From an uncultured Desulfovibrio sp. (GTDB lineage Bacteria; Desulfobacterota; Desulfovibrionia; Desulfovibrionales; Desulfovibrionaceae): 64,000 nt of DNA. Under the pieces are notes generated by a model. The model was not told the origin of the DNA. It ran no database searches and was given only the letters and a program-made list of their open reading frames with translations. Position 1 is the stretch's first letter; each line of letters starts with the position of its first letter. Made by a program: the position numbers and the translations under genes. The stretch spans positions 1-64,000 of the forward strand of contig NZ_CALUYG010000002.1 of NCBI RefSeq assembly GCF_944324935.1. The letters are read 5' to 3'. Of this stretch, positions 1-8,283 are shown piece by piece.

Positions 1-327
1 ACGGCGGCGCAGCGGGACGACGGCCAGACTGAGCGTCTGGAGCAGGTGGAAGCGGCTCAGGGAGCCGTGCAATCCCGTCTGGACGAGCTGGCCGGACGCG
101 TGGACGCGGCGGAAGCGGCGGCCACGGCGGCGCAGCAGGACGGCGAACTGGCGGAACGTCTGGAAAAGCTGGAAACGCAGGCCCGCAGCGTGTCCGCCCG
201 TCTGGATGCGCTGGAAAAGCGTCTGGACGAGATGTCGCCGGCATTCAACGAGCGCATCGAAAAGGCTGCCGCCGCGGCGGCGGCCCGTATCCTGCGCGAG
301 GAGATCGCCCGACTGCTGCAAGGCTGA
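1..327 (+). CDS. coiled-coil protein, 5' end outside window
   Basis: The window opens inside this gene. It reads in frame from base 1 to TGA at 325-327 (108 codons visible). A GTG at 46 is in frame, but the residues before it continue the same pattern, so it is unlikely to be the start. The visible part is almost pure heptad-type coiled coil rich in Ala, Glu, Arg and Gln. A near-repeat about 41 residues apart can be seen: TAAQRDDGQTERLEQVE at the start and TAAQQDGELAERLEKLE later. It ends in an Ala-rich helix followed by ILREEIARLL. No enzymatic motif is visible and I do not recognise the family. An intrinsic terminator lies about 100 bases downstream. Confidence 0.7.
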   Translation, partial: TAAQRDDGQTERLEQVEAAQGAVQSRLDELAGRVDAAEAAATAAQQDGELAERLEKLETQARSVSARLDALEKRLDEMSPAFNERIEKAAAAAAARILREEIARLLQG

Positions 328-428
328 CCGGTTCTCTTCGGCATGCCTGCGGAAGCGTTCGCCACAGGCGGGACGTGTCGTTCCCCGTGTCGGGAGGCGC
401 GGCGGCAGGTCCGGTGAAAGAGCATTGC

Positions 429-457
429 GGGAGCGTCCCTTCGGGCGCTCCCTTTTT
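429..457 (+). terminator. intrinsic terminator after the coiled-coil gene
   Basis: GGGAGCG pairs with CGCTCCC, the inner CCC pairs with GGG around a TTC loop, and five T follow. It ends the transcript of the coiled-coil gene. The rest of the 328-679 gap holds only this hairpin and the promoter at 489-517. Confidence 0.85.
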
Positions 458-488
458 GCGGCCCGCCCGCTGCCGGCTGCATTGCTCC

Positions 489-517
489 TTGCCAATCGCG
501 GGCGGAGCGCATAACAT
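489..517 (+). promoter_or_regulatory. sigma70-type promoter for the small gene and ubiE
   Basis: TTGCCA, 17-base spacer, TAACAT. It lies downstream of the previous terminator and about 160 bases before the small gene at 680. Called by eye from the consensus; the start site is not proven. Confidence 0.5.
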
Positions 518-679
518 ATTTCCGCGTGATCGGCGCGGCATGGCCTGGTCGACGCGCAAGGGCATTTTTCAAAAAAGGGGGCGGGGGCCGGCCGTTTCCG
601 TTCCTTTCCCGTCCGGTACGCGCACCTGCTGTGGGTCACGGCCATTCCCCAGGGACGGGTTTTGCTTTTTGAGGACAGT

Positions 680-847
680 ATGGACAAGGACAGCAAGGAA
701 GCGTTGCAGGTCGCCAAGGAGCTGACGGCAAAATTCATCGAGACGCGTACCGTGTCGCCCGGCAATTTCGCGGAGATCTTCCCTGCCGTTTTCCGCGTGG
801 TGCACGAGACCGTCCGCCAGTGTTCCGCCCGTCAGGAGGACGCGTGA
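680..847 (+). CDS. conserved small protein upstream of ubiE
   Basis: A 55-residue acidic helical protein starting at ATG 680 behind GAGGACA. A TTG at 662 is in frame, but the ATG has the better ribosome site. The stop TGA (845-847) overlaps the GTG of ubiE, so the two are translationally coupled. The central pattern (ELTAKFIETRTVSPGNF, then a helix) faintly resembles the N-terminal helices of MucR-type regulators, but there is no zinc finger and the match is too weak to name a function. Its place before ubiE suggests co-expression with menaquinone synthesis; its role is unknown. Confidence 0.7.
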   Translation: MDKDSKEALQVAKELTAKFIETRTVSPGNFAEIFPAVFRVVHETVRQCSARQEDA

Positions 848-1554
848 ACGTCTCCGCCCATGATGCCGCGGTGGCCGGCATGTTCGGCCGCATTGCCGGC
901 ATGTACGATGTGGGCAACCGCGTCCTGAGTTGCGGCATCGACATCCACTGGCGGCGGGTGCTGGCGGATACGGTGCGCCTCGGACCGACCCGACGGGTGC
1001 TCGATCTGGCGGCCGGCACGCTCGATGTGGCGCTGGCGGTGCGGCGTCGCTGGCCGGAAGCCATCGTGCCGGCGCTGGATTTCTGCCCGCCCATGCTGCG
1101 CCGGGGACTGCCCAAGCTGGCGCGGCGGGGAGAACGGCGCATCCTGCCCGTGGCGGCGGACGCCAAGCGTCTGCCCTTGCCGGATGCCTCCGTGGACTGC
1201 GTGACCATGGCCTTCGGCATCCGCAACATCACGCCGCGCGAGGAGGCCTTCCGGGAGATGCTGCGTGTGCTCGTGCCCGGCGGACGGGCCTGCATCCTGG
1301 AATTCGGCTCCGGGCAGGAACGCATATGGGGCGGGCTGTACAACTGGTATCTGCGCCGTCTGCTGCCGCTCATGGGACGGCTCTGCTCCGGCGACGCCGC
1401 GGCCTACAGCTATCTGTCGCAGACCATCCGGGACTTTCCCGGCGCGCGCGAGCTGGAGGAAGAGATGCGGCAGGCGGGCTTTGCACAGGCCTGGCATAAG
1501 CGGCTGACGTCCGGCATCGTCTGTCTGCACGTCGGGGAAAAGGCCGCGCGCTGA
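844..1554 (+). CDS. ubiE: demethylmenaquinone methyltransferase (UbiE/MenG)
   Basis: SAM-dependent C-methyltransferase for the last step of menaquinone synthesis (demethylmenaquinone to menaquinone). The 236-residue length is normal for the family. The N-terminal FGRIAGMYDVGNRVLS, the SAM-binding LDLAAGTLDVAL (a variant of the usual AGGTGD loop), the post-I region PALDFCPPML, and VTMAFGIRNITPREEAF are all family hallmarks. Translation starts at GTG 844 behind AGGAGGA at 834-840 and overlaps the stop of the small upstream gene. mqnB (1903) and a polyprenyl diphosphate synthase (2636) lie nearby, so this is a quinone block. Since those genes point to the futalosine route, menG describes its role better than ubiE. 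Confidence 0.93.
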   Translation: MNVSAHDAAVAGMFGRIAGMYDVGNRVLSCGIDIHWRRVLADTVRLGPTRRVLDLAAGTLDVALAVRRRWPEAIVPALDFCPPMLRRGLPKLARRGERRILPVAADAKRLPLPDASVDCVTMAFGIRNITPREEAFREMLRVLVPGGRACILEFGSGQERIWGGLYNWYLRRLLPLMGRLCSGDAAAYSYLSQTIRDFPGARELEEEMRQAGFAQAWHKRLTSGIVCLHVGEKAAR

Positions 1555-1566
1555 ACCGTGCCGCGT

Positions 1567-1761
1567 TCAGCGGAACACGGCCACGAGCAGCAGGCCGAGG
1601 CCGATCCCCAGCAGGCCGTAACGGCGCAGGATCTCCGGCGATTTTTCCACGAGTTCCCGCATGACGCGACGCATCATGGCGGGGAAGAGCGCCCAGAGGA
1701 CTCCTTCAAGGGCAAGGCAGAGGCCGAGGCTGCACAGGATGAGTTGCGGGGCGGTTCTCAT
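1567..1761 (-). CDS. DUF2065 (YjeT-like) small membrane protein
   Basis: A 64-residue protein with two hydrophobic helices: PQLILCSLGLCLALEGVLWA and a C-terminal GLLGIGLGLLLVAVF, separated by the basic FPAMMRRVMREL segment. This is the layout of the DUF2065/YjeT family, found in many Proteobacteria near membrane-quality genes. Upstream in-frame starts exist, but the family start is the Met at 1761. It sits alone on the minus strand between ubiE and mqnB. No function is established. Confidence 0.75.
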   Translation of the reverse strand: MRTAPQLILCSLGLCLALEGVLWALFPAMMRRVMRELVEKSPEILRRYGLLGIGLGLLLVAVFR

Positions 1762-1902
1762 GCCGGGATAATGACCGGCGCGGGCCATTTTGTAAAGGAT
1801 GAAAACCGGCTGAGGCGGTCCATCCCTGTTTCGCCGGCGTGCCGCCCAAAGCCGGCCGCAGGCGTCCCGCAGCGTGGCTGACGACAAAAAGAGGTGATTC
1901 CC

Positions 1903-2631
1903 GTGCTACTGCTCTGTGCCGCGACGGCGGCGGAAATGCTGGCTGCCGTGCCTGCCGGCGGACTGTCCCATGGCGAGGCGGATTTCCCCCTGTTCAAGCC
2001 GGTCCCGCTCCGGCTGGGCAGGGAGGGCGGCGTGGCCTGCGTGACCGGCGTCGGCCCCATCAACGCCGCGCTGGGCATGGGCATCGCCCTGGCCCAGTGC
2101 GCCGCCGCGGGGCAGCAGGTGCGGGCCATCGTCAACGTGGGCCTTGCCGGTTCCTTCGATCTGGGGCGCTGGCCGCTCCGCAGCCTGCATGTGGTGCGGG
2201 AAGAGATATGGCCGGAGTACGGCTTGCATGACGGCCGGCAGGTGGTGGCGCAGGCCTTCGGCTATCCGCAGTGGAGCGACGGCCGACGGGAAGTGCGCGA
2301 CCGGCTCGCGCTGGCGGCCCCGGCCGAACTGGGGCTGAGCCTGCGCGAGGCCGCGGCCTCCGCCCTGGACGCGCAGGGCGTGCGCTCGCTCACCGTGGCG
2401 GGCGTGAGTGCCAGCGTGATGCGCGTCCAGCATCTGCGGCAGCTCTACGGCGCGGCGCTGGAGAATATGGAAGGCTTTGCCGTGGCCTATGCCGCCGCCC
2501 GGGCCGGACTGCCCTGCCTGGAGATCCGCAGCGTTTCCAACAAGGTCGGGCCGCGTACCGCGGAGGAAAAGGATTTCCCCGGCGCGCTGCGGCAGCTTGG
2601 CTGCATCCTCCCCGCCCTCAACCTGGTGTAA
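1903..2631 (+). CDS. mqnB: futalosine hydrolase MqnB
   Basis: Hydrolyses futalosine to dehypoxanthine futalosine and hypoxanthine in the futalosine menaquinone pathway. The 242-residue protein has the nucleoside-phosphorylase fold pattern: TGVGPINAALGMGIAL, NVGLAGSFD, and the base/ribose-binding ENMEGFAVAYAA with the catalytic region EIRSVSNKVG. I chose GTG 1903 because AAGAGG at 1889-1894 lies 8 bases upstream; GTG 1894 is also in frame but overlaps that site. The next gene starts 4 bases after the stop, so the two form an operon. MqnB could be confused with MTA/SAH nucleosidase, but the SNKVGPRT motif and quinone context favour MqnB. Confidence 0.88.
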   Translation: MLLLCAATAAEMLAAVPAGGLSHGEADFPLFKPVPLRLGREGGVACVTGVGPINAALGMGIALAQCAAAGQQVRAIVNVGLAGSFDLGRWPLRSLHVVREEIWPEYGLHDGRQVVAQAFGYPQWSDGRREVRDRLALAAPAELGLSLREAAASALDAQGVRSLTVAGVSASVMRVQHLRQLYGAALENMEGFAVAYAAARAGLPCLEIRSVSNKVGPRTAEEKDFPGALRQLGCILPALNLV

Positions 2632-2635
2632 TGAC

Positions 2636-3601
2636 ATGCTATTGCTGAAAGCTCGACTGGGCAGGGAACTGCCCGCCATCAACAGTGCCCTGCGGGAAGC
2701 CGTGGACGCGCTGCATCCCTCGGTACAGCCCGTTGCCCGGCATATTTTCGATGCGGGCGGCAAACGCCTGCGTCCGCTGCTGGTCATCCTGCTTGCCCGG
2801 CTGCTGGGGCATGACGGCGCGGACATCTACCCGCTGGCCGCCAGCATGGAGATGCTGCACGCCGCGACCCTCCTGCATGACGACGTGCTGGACAATGCCG
2901 ACAGCCGCCGTGGCCGGGAGGCCGCCCATGTCCGCTTCGGCGTGGCCGTCACCATCCTTGCCGGGGATGCGCTGCTGGCCTCGGCCAATGCCTGCGTGGC
3001 CCGCTATGCCGACCCGGCCCTGTGCCGCTGCTTCTCGCAGGCCACCAGCCGCACGGCGGCGGGCGAGATTCTGGAGATCGCCTCCCAGCGGCATGTGGAC
3101 GTCAGCGCCGAGACGTATGCCGACATCATCCGCGGCAAGACGGCCTGGCTCATCCGCGCCTCCTGCGAGATGGGGGCCCTGCGCGCGGGCGGCAACGTGA
3201 TGCAGGTGGCGGCGGCCGCCGAATACGGGGAAAATCTCGGCATGGCCTTCCAGCTTGTGGACGACGCGCTGGATTTCGCCGACAGCGGCGAGACGGGCAA
3301 GCCCACGGCCGGCGACGTGCGCGAGGGCAAGCTGACCCCGCCGCTGCGCCTCTACCGGCAATGGCTTGGCGACGAGCAGCGCGCTGCCTTCGATGCGGCC
3401 TTCGTCTGCGGCCTGCTGACCGAGGACGACGCCCGGAGCATCGCCGCCGAGGTGCGCGCGCAGGGCTTTGACCGGGCGGCCCGCGAGGAGGCCGTCGCCT
3501 ATCTGGACAAGGCCCTCATGGCGCTGGACCGTCTGCCCGAAGGCAAGGAACTGGACGTGCTGCGCCAGATGGCGGAATATGTGCGCGACCGGAAAAAATA
3601 G
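2636..3601 (+). CDS. polyprenyl diphosphate synthase (menaquinone side chain)
   Basis: Trans-prenyl chain elongation enzyme expected to make the polyprenyl tail for menaquinone. The 321 residues carry the IspB/HepT signatures: GGKRLRP, the first aspartate-rich motif LLHDDVLDNAD, the lysine in RGKTA, and the second motif FQLVDDALDF, where Ala-Leu replaces the common Ile-Leu. Starts at ATG 2636, 4 bases after mqnB. A downstream GKPTAGDVREGKLTPPL segment is also typical. Chain length cannot be read from sequence with confidence, so ispB or hepT is not assigned. Confidence 0.9.
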   Translation: MLLLKARLGRELPAINSALREAVDALHPSVQPVARHIFDAGGKRLRPLLVILLARLLGHDGADIYPLAASMEMLHAATLLHDDVLDNADSRRGREAAHVRFGVAVTILAGDALLASANACVARYADPALCRCFSQATSRTAAGEILEIASQRHVDVSAETYADIIRGKTAWLIRASCEMGALRAGGNVMQVAAAAEYGENLGMAFQLVDDALDFADSGETGKPTAGDVREGKLTPPLRLYRQWLGDEQRAAFDAAFVCGLLTEDDARSIAAEVRAQGFDRAAREEAVAYLDKALMALDRLPEGKELDVLRQMAEYVRDRKK

Positions 3602-3641
3602 CCATCCTGCCGGGGAACCCGGCGGCATAAACGAGGATAGT

Positions 3642-6641
3642 ATGCTCTATCGTGTGGAAACTGGCCTGCATCCGAACCTGACCGACACGCAGGGGCGCAA
3701 GACCGCCCTGCATATCCTGAAGGCGCTGCATGTGGAACTGGCGGGTATCCGGCAGGTGAAGGTCTATACCGTTGACGGGCTTGAGGAGGCGCAGGTGCGG
3801 CGTCTGGTGGACGAAGGCATCTGGCATGACCCCATCCTGCAGGAGGCATCCCTTGAGCCGCTGCCACCGGCGGAGCCGCAGCCGCACTGGTATGTGGAAG
3901 TGGGCTTCCGCCCCGGCGTGACGGACAACGAGGCCCGTACCGCCCGCGATACGGCCGCTATGGTGCTGGGGCTGGAGCGGGAGAGCCTGCGCGTCTATAC
4001 GGCGGTACAGTACCGTATCGTCTGCCTGCCGGACAAGCCGCTCGACCGCGACGCCGTGGAGCAGCTCACCCGTTCGCTGCTCTGCAACGACCTCATCCAG
4101 CGTTTCCGCGTGAAAAGCCGGGAGGAATGGCAGGCCGAGCCGGGCTTTGCGGCGCAGGCCGCGCAGGTGACGGGCCGGCCCAACGACACGGTGGAGACCA
4201 TCCCCCTCTCCGGCATGGACGACGCCGCCCTGCGGCAGGCCAGTCGCGACAACACCTGGGCGCTCACTCTTGACGAGATGCACTGCATCCGGGATCAGTT
4301 CGCCCGGCCCGAGGAGAGCGAGCGTCGCAAGGCGCTCGATCTGCCCGCCGATCCCACGGACGTGGAGATGGAAGTGCTGGCGCAGACCTGGTCCGAGCAC
4401 TGCAAGCACAAGATCTTTGCCTCCCGCATCCGCTATACCGATGCGGAGACCGGGCGCAGCGAGGTGGTGGACAACCTCTACAAGACCTGCATCCGCGACG
4501 CCACGGCGCTTTTGCGCAAGCGTATGGGCGAAAAAGACTACTGCAAGTCCGTCTTCAAGGACAATGCGGGGGTCATCGCCTTCATCAACGGCTACGACGC
4601 CTGCATCAAGGTGGAGACCCACAACAGCCCCTCCGCCCTCGACCCCTACGGCGGCGCGCTCACCGGCATCGTGGGCGTGAACCGCGACCCCATGGGCACG
4701 GGCATGGGCGCGGAACTGGTCTGCAATACGGACGTGTTCTGCTTCGCCTCACCCTTCCACGACAAGCCGCTGCCGCCGCGCCTGCTCCATCCGCGCCGCG
4801 TGCTGGAAGGCGTGCGCGAGGGCGTGGAACACGGCGGCAACAAGTCCGGCATCCCCACGGTCAACGGCTCCCTCGTCTTTGACGAGCGCTACCTCGGCAA
4901 ACCGCTGGTCTACTGCGGCACCGTGGGCATCATCCCCACGGACATCAACGGCCGCCACGGCTGGGAAAAGCGGGCGCAGGTGGGGGACGTCATCGTGATG
5001 ACCGGCGGCCGCATCGGCAAGGACGGCATCCACGGGGCCACCTTCTCCTCCGAGGAGCTCCACGAGGGCTCCCCGGCCACGGCCGTGCAGATCGGCGACC
5101 CCATCACCCAGCGCAAGATGTATGACTTCATCATGCGGGCCCGGGATCTCGGCCTGTACAACGCCATCACCGACAACGGCGCGGGCGGGCTTTCCTCCTC
5201 CGTGGGGGAAATGGCCGAAGATACGGGCGGCTGCCGCCTGGACGTCGCCCGCGCGCCGCTCAAGTACGACGGCCTGCGCCCGTGGGAGATCCTCCTCTCC
5301 GAAGCGCAGGAGCGCATGACCCTGGCCGTGCCCCCGGCCAGGCTGGAAGAATTCCTCGCCCTGGCCCGCCGTATGGACGTGGAAGCCACGGCGCTGGGCG
5401 AATTCACCGATTCCGGCTTCTTCGAGGTGCGCTTCGGCGAGCGCATCGTGGCCTCGCTGCCCATGCACTTCATGCACGACGGCGTGCCCCAGCTCCAGCT
5501 CGAGGCGGAGTGGAAGGCCCCGCAACACAGGGACATCCGCGTGGAAGTGGCCGACGCCGACGAGGGCGCCTTCCTCAAGCGCATGCTCTCCCGGCTCAAC
5601 ATCTGCTCCAAGGAATACATCATCCGCCAGTATGACCACGAAGTGCGCGGCGGCAGCGTCATCAAGCCCCTTGTGGGCGTGAAGCGCGACGCTCCGGCCG
5701 ACGCGGGCGTGCTGCGCCCCATCCTGGAGTCGGATGCGGGGCTCGTCGTCTCGCACGGCATCTGCCCCAAGTTCAGCGATTACGATACCTACTGGATGAT
5801 GGCCAACGCCATGGACGAGGCCATCCGCAACGCCGTGGCCGTGGGCGCCGATCCCGACGCGCTGGCCGGCGTGGACAACTTCTGCTGGTGCGACCCCGTG
5901 CAGAGCGAAAAGACACCGGACGGCCGCTACAAGCTGGCCCAGCTCGTGCGGGCCTGCAAGGCCCTGCGCCAGTTCTCGCTGGCCTACGGCGTGCCCTGCA
6001 TCTCCGGCAAGGACTCCATGAAGAACGACTACACCGGCGGCGGCGAAAAGATCTCCATCCCGCCCACGGTGCTCTTTTCCGTGCTGGGCGTCATCGACAA
6101 CGTGACCCTGACCCAGACGTCGGACTTCAAGAAGCCCGGCCACATCATCTACCTGCTGGGCGGAACCTGGCGGGAGATGGCGGGCAGCGAGGCCGCCGCC
6201 GAGCTGGGCCTTGCCGGCGGCCGCGTGCCGGAAGTGGACGTGGCCGCGGCCCTGCCGCGCTATCGCGCCCTGCATAGCCTCATGCGTCGCAAGTCCGTGA
6301 GCGCCTGCCATGACTGCTCCGACGGCGGGCTGGCCGTGGCCCTGGCCGAGATGTGCATCGGCGGCCGCCTCGGCGCGCGCGTCGATCTGGACGCCGTGCC
6401 CGCGCTGGAAGCCATGAGCCGTACTGAGCTGCTCTACAGCGAGTCCGCCAGCCGTCTGCTGGTCAGCGTGGCGCCGCAGCATGCCGCGCTCATGGACGCC
6501 CTCGGCGAATGGCAGCTCTGCCGCCGCATCGGCGAAGTGACCGACGGCCCGGCCCTCGAACTGTGCAGCGGCTCTTCCACTCTGGCCGCCGTGCCCGTGG
6601 AGGAACTGGCCACGGCCTTCAAGGTGACGCTGGACTGGTAG
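3642..6641 (+). CDS. purL: phosphoribosylformylglycinamidine synthase, PurS-PurS-PurL type without glutaminase
   Basis: Converts FGAR to FGAM in purine synthesis. The 999 residues begin with two PurS-like ferredoxin-fold modules (about residues 1-75, opening MLYRVETGL, and 80-155, opening WYVEVGFRPGVTD). A full PurL synthetase follows, with TWSEHCKHK, VETHNSPSALDPYGGA, DNGAGGLSSSVGEMAE and SGKDSMKNDY. It ends at FKVTLDW with no C-terminal class I glutamine amidotransferase, so a separate PurQ must supply ammonia. Start ATG 3642 follows GAGG at 3633. The gene is 40 bases after the prenyl synthase and is closed by a strong terminator. Confidence 0.94.
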   Translation: MLYRVETGLHPNLTDTQGRKTALHILKALHVELAGIRQVKVYTVDGLEEAQVRRLVDEGIWHDPILQEASLEPLPPAEPQPHWYVEVGFRPGVTDNEARTARDTAAMVLGLERESLRVYTAVQYRIVCLPDKPLDRDAVEQLTRSLLCNDLIQRFRVKSREEWQAEPGFAAQAAQVTGRPNDTVETIPLSGMDDAALRQASRDNTWALTLDEMHCIRDQFARPEESERRKALDLPADPTDVEMEVLAQTWSEHCKHKIFASRIRYTDAETGRSEVVDNLYKTCIRDATALLRKRMGEKDYCKSVFKDNAGVIAFINGYDACIKVETHNSPSALDPYGGALTGIVGVNRDPMGTGMGAELVCNTDVFCFASPFHDKPLPPRLLHPRRVLEGVREGVEHGGNKSGIPTVNGSLVFDERYLGKPLVYCGTVGIIPTDINGRHGWEKRAQVGDVIVMTGGRIGKDGIHGATFSSEELHEGSPATAVQIGDPITQRKMYDFIMRARDLGLYNAITDNGAGGLSSSVGEMAEDTGGCRLDVARAPLKYDGLRPWEILLSEAQERMTLAVPPARLEEFLALARRMDVEATALGEFTDSGFFEVRFGERIVASLPMHFMHDGVPQLQLEAEWKAPQHRDIRVEVADADEGAFLKRMLSRLNICSKEYIIRQYDHEVRGGSVIKPLVGVKRDAPADAGVLRPILESDAGLVVSHGICPKFSDYDTYWMMANAMDEAIRNAVAVGADPDALAGVDNFCWCDPVQSEKTPDGRYKLAQLVRACKALRQFSLAYGVPCISGKDSMKNDYTGGGEKISIPPTVLFSVLGVIDNVTLTQTSDFKKPGHIIYLLGGTWREMAGSEAAAELGLAGGRVPEVDVAAALPRYRALHSLMRRKSVSACHDCSDGGLAVALAEMCIGGRLGARVDLDAVPALEAMSRTELLYSESASRLLVSVAPQHAALMDALGEWQLCRRIGEVTDGPALELCSGSSTLAAVPVEELATAFKVTLDW

Positions 6642-6667
6642 GCCCCCCCTTCTCCCTGATAACGGTC

Positions 6668-6714
6668 AACGGGATGCCCTTCGCGTGGACGAAGCGGCAT
6701 CCCGTTTTTTTTTT
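6668..6714 (+). terminator. intrinsic terminator of purL
   Basis: AACGGGATGCC pairs perfectly with GGCATCCCGTT over an 17-base loop, followed by a run of ten T. It serves only the plus strand; rimO, which converges on it, has no T run in its own direction here. Confidence 0.93.
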
Positions 6715-6770
6715 CGGCGTGCCGGAGCGTACGGGGACGGGCCGGCGGGCAGGGGCCAGCTGGTCGTGCC

Positions 6771-8081
6771 CTACGCCAGAGCCGTCAGATCGTAGGCGGC
6801 ATGCTCCACGATATCGGCCTCCACCAGTGCGCCGGGCTGGACGCCGGGACCGCTCACATAGGTGATCCCGTCCACTTCGGGGGCCTGGAACCAGACGCGC
6901 CCGGTATGCAGGCCCGGCCATTCCGCATGGGGCGCATCCACCAGAACTTCCATGCGCTGCCCCACCTGGCCGGCGAGCAGGCTTTCGCTGATCTCGGCCT
7001 GGATCTCCATGAGCGTATTGCGCCGGCGTTCCTTGACCTCGTCCGGGACCTGATCGGGAAGGGTCGCGGCGGGCGTGCCGTCTTCCGGCTGATAGGCGAA
7101 GACGCCGAGCTGCTGGAAGCGGGCCTCTTCCACAAAACGGCAGAGCGTCTCGAAATGCGCTTCCGTCTCGCCGGGATAGCCCACGATGAAGGTGGTGCGC
7201 AGGGCGGCCCCGGGCAGATGGTCGCGGACAATGTCCAGCACATGGCGGGGATCGCGGGCAAAGGGCCGCCCCATACGGGCCAGCACGTCGGGGTGGGCAT
7301 GCTGAAGGGGAATGTCCAGATACGGGAGGAGGGGGCGTCCGGCCTCGCGCAGAAAACGCAGAAAATCCGGCGTGATGCCGGTGGGATACAGATAGAGCAG
7401 GCGCAGCCAGGCCAGTCCGTCCAGCGGCAGGAGCGCTTCCAGCAGGGAGCGCAGGTCCTGCGGCGGGGAAAAGTCGCTGCCCCAGGCGCTGCTGTCCTGC
7501 GCCACGAGCGCTATTTCGCGCACTCCCTGGGCCAGCAGGGCCCGGGCCTCCTCCTTCAGGGCGGCCGCGGGCGTGGAGCGCAGCCCGCCGCGTATGGAAG
7601 GGATGGTGCAGAAGGCGCAGGCATGGCGGCAGCCCTCGCCGATCTTGAGCCAGGCATGGGAGGGCCCGGTGGAGAGCAGGCGGCCCGGCGTCGGGGCCTC
7701 GTGCAGGGCCAGGGCCCGCGTCAGCAGGGCGGGCCACTCCGGCAGGCGGCTGGTGGGCAGCCAGAGGTCCACTTCCGGCAGTTCGGCGGCCAGTTCCTCC
7801 GCGCCGTAGCGGCCGACCATGCAGCCCCCGACGGCCAGCAGGGGCCGCCGTTTCAGGGAGCGGAGGCGTTCGATCATCTCCAGCACGTTACGGACGGATT
7901 CCCGGACGGCCGGCTCGATGAAGCCGCAAGTATTGATGAAGACCAGGCGAGCGTGGCCCGGATGGGCGACGCCGCGCACCGGCAGCCCCAGGGAGCCGAG
8001 CGTGTGCTCCGTGTCCACGCGGTTCTTGGGACAGCCGAGACTCAGGGACCAGACAGGCAGGGTGGCGGGATGCTGTTTCAT
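6771..8081 (-). CDS. rimO: ribosomal protein S12 methylthiotransferase RimO
   Basis: Radical-SAM methylthiotransferase that modifies an aspartate of ribosomal protein S12. At 436 residues it has the N-terminal MTTase domain with its three cluster cysteines (SLGCPKN, NTCGFIE, VGGCMVGRYG), the radical-SAM motif GCRHACAFC (CxxxCxxC) after KIGEG, and a C-terminal TRAM domain. IPSIRGGLRS and YLDIPLQHAH are RimO rather than MiaB features. It stands alone on the minus strand, back to back with the EAL gene at 8284. Confidence 0.95.
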   Translation of the reverse strand: MKQHPATLPVWSLSLGCPKNRVDTEHTLGSLGLPVRGVAHPGHARLVFINTCGFIEPAVRESVRNVLEMIERLRSLKRRPLLAVGGCMVGRYGAEELAAELPEVDLWLPTSRLPEWPALLTRALALHEAPTPGRLLSTGPSHAWLKIGEGCRHACAFCTIPSIRGGLRSTPAAALKEEARALLAQGVREIALVAQDSSAWGSDFSPPQDLRSLLEALLPLDGLAWLRLLYLYPTGITPDFLRFLREAGRPLLPYLDIPLQHAHPDVLARMGRPFARDPRHVLDIVRDHLPGAALRTTFIVGYPGETEAHFETLCRFVEEARFQQLGVFAYQPEDGTPAATLPDQVPDEVKERRRNTLMEIQAEISESLLAGQVGQRMEVLVDAPHAEWPGLHTGRVWFQAPEVDGITYVSGPGVQPGALVEADIVEHAAYDLTALA

Positions 8082-8283
8082 GGCGACATGCTAGCCGCAG
8101 GCCGGAATTTTGTCATCCGCCATTTTTCTTGCACAGCGGCAGCGCTTGGGCTAGGGTCGGGACACGGGAAAGATCGTCTCCGGCACGTCACATGCGGCAT
8201 GAGCGACCGTTCCCCTCCTCATTTCCCCGCGAAAAAGGCCGGGACGAAAGATGGCACGCCGTGCCTGATCCTGGAGAGCCCGT

